Notes under the pieces: model-generated
Told to the model about the DNA's origin: nothing
The model's database searches: none
What the model saw: the letters and a program-made list of their open reading frames with translations, nothing else
Shown: one piece after another, positions 13,262 through 13,473 of the stretch
Numbering within the stretch: the first letter of the stretch is position 1
Layout: every line of letters starts with the position of its first letter
Assembly (NCBI GenBank): GCA_031259795.1
Contig: JAIRLA010000257.1
Coordinates: 1 to 13,473 of the forward strand
Reading direction: 5' to 3'
Source of the DNA: Azoarcus sp.
GTDB lineage: Bacteria > Pseudomonadota > Gammaproteobacteria > Burkholderiales > Rhodocyclaceae
DNA length: 13,473 nucleotides
Translations under genes and position numbers: made by a program

Positions 13262-13473
13262 ATGGAATGCTTCTTCAACAACGCCGGCCCCATCCAGCCG
13301 GAGAACCACTACCACATCGACCCGCTCACCCGTCTCGACTGGGTCGAAGTCCAGCAGATCATTGCCGGGCAGCGTTATTTCGTGCTGCACGCGCCGCGCC
13401 AGACGGGCAAGACCAGCACCTTGCTGGCGATGATGGCGGCGCTGAACGAGGAGGGGAGATACGCCTGTGCTTA
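13262..13473 (+). CDS. N-terminus of an AAA-type ATP-binding protein (cut by window edge)
   Basis: The ATG at 13262 opens a frame that runs off the end after 70 codons. The start MECFFNNAGPIQPENHYHI is followed by LTRLDWVEVQQII and a Walker A motif in VLHAPRQTGKTSTLLAMM (about residues 46-63). This N-terminus (F.NxAGP...HY.I.PL.R.D, then YFVLHAPRQTGKT) is that of a family of AAA-like ATPases of unknown function found scattered in proteobacteria and other bacteria, often as accessory genes. No clear Shine-Dalgarno is visible. A GTG 14 codons upstream (13220) is an alternative start but lies outside the recognisable family sequence. Walker B and any C-terminal nuclease-like domain lie beyond the window. 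Confidence 0.8.
   Translation, partial: MECFFNNAGPIQPENHYHIDPLTRLDWVEVQQIIAGQRYFVLHAPRQTGKTSTLLAMMAALNEEGRYACA

Noticed and set aside
11095..13293. 732-codon open frame antisense to htpG
   Set aside because: It mirrors the whole of htpG. Long antisense frames are common opposite GC-rich genes with few A/T third positions; the translation shows no family motif and htpG is unmistakable.

Overview
The window is GC-rich, dense chromosomal DNA that reads as a betaproteobacterium, possibly Rhodocyclales-like. This rests on the divergent purM / AI-2E permease–hda arrangement, the betaproteobacterial look of Hda and PurM, and a DUF4124 envelope protein. The assignment is inference from gene content; no rRNA is present to confirm it.

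Layout. (1) 1-168: C-terminal end of an unrecognised gene. (2) 169-813: no gene; a nested array of long inverted repeats carrying the 'TCATTGCGAG...GGCAATCCA' type palindrome. (3) 836-1597 (-): exodeoxyribonuclease III. (4) 1598-2151: a mostly non-coding stretch with a near-consensus sigma70 promoter, a possible 32-aa Cys-rich ORF and an orphan C-terminus-like reading frame. (5) 2152-4603 (+): a clearly AT-richer, tightly packed three-gene cassette encoding a NodB/WalW-like polysaccharide deacetylase, a FemAB/BioF2-like GNAT and a classical GNAT. It looks horizontally acquired and suited to deacetylating and re-acylating an amino sugar. (6) 4602-4968 (-): remnant of an IS5-family element whose two edges coincide with the stop codons of the GNAT gene and of hda. 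(7) 4969-6785 (-): hda and an AI-2E/PerM-type permease overlapping by ATGA. (8) 6912-7985 (+): purM with a TTG start, expressed from a promoter interleaved with that of the permease. (9) 7993-8583 (-): a truncated haemoglobin with an unusual His/Cys-rich N-terminal extension. (10) 8813-10433: an IS graveyard around a tRNA-Lys(UUU). It holds a nearly complete frameshifted IS5-family copy, a scrambled second IS5-family (ISL2-like) element, and a 25-bp left-end scrap of the first. (11) 10476-11036 (-): a secreted DUF4124 protein. (12) 11206-13134 (+): htpG with a textbook sigma32 promoter. (13) 13262 to the end: start of an AAA-type ATPase.

How it fits together. Housekeeping genes (xth, hda, purM, htpG, tRNA-Lys) are interrupted by IS activity. 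The degenerate IS copy at 4.6-5.0 kb and the better copy at 8.8-9.6 kb are in inverted orientation and bracket hda–permease–purM–globin. Recombination between such copies could have inverted this segment and brought the glycan cassette next to hda. The most promising candidate for an undescribed system is the three-gene glycan cassette; the nested palindrome array and the metal-binding-like tail on the globin are the next most unusual features.
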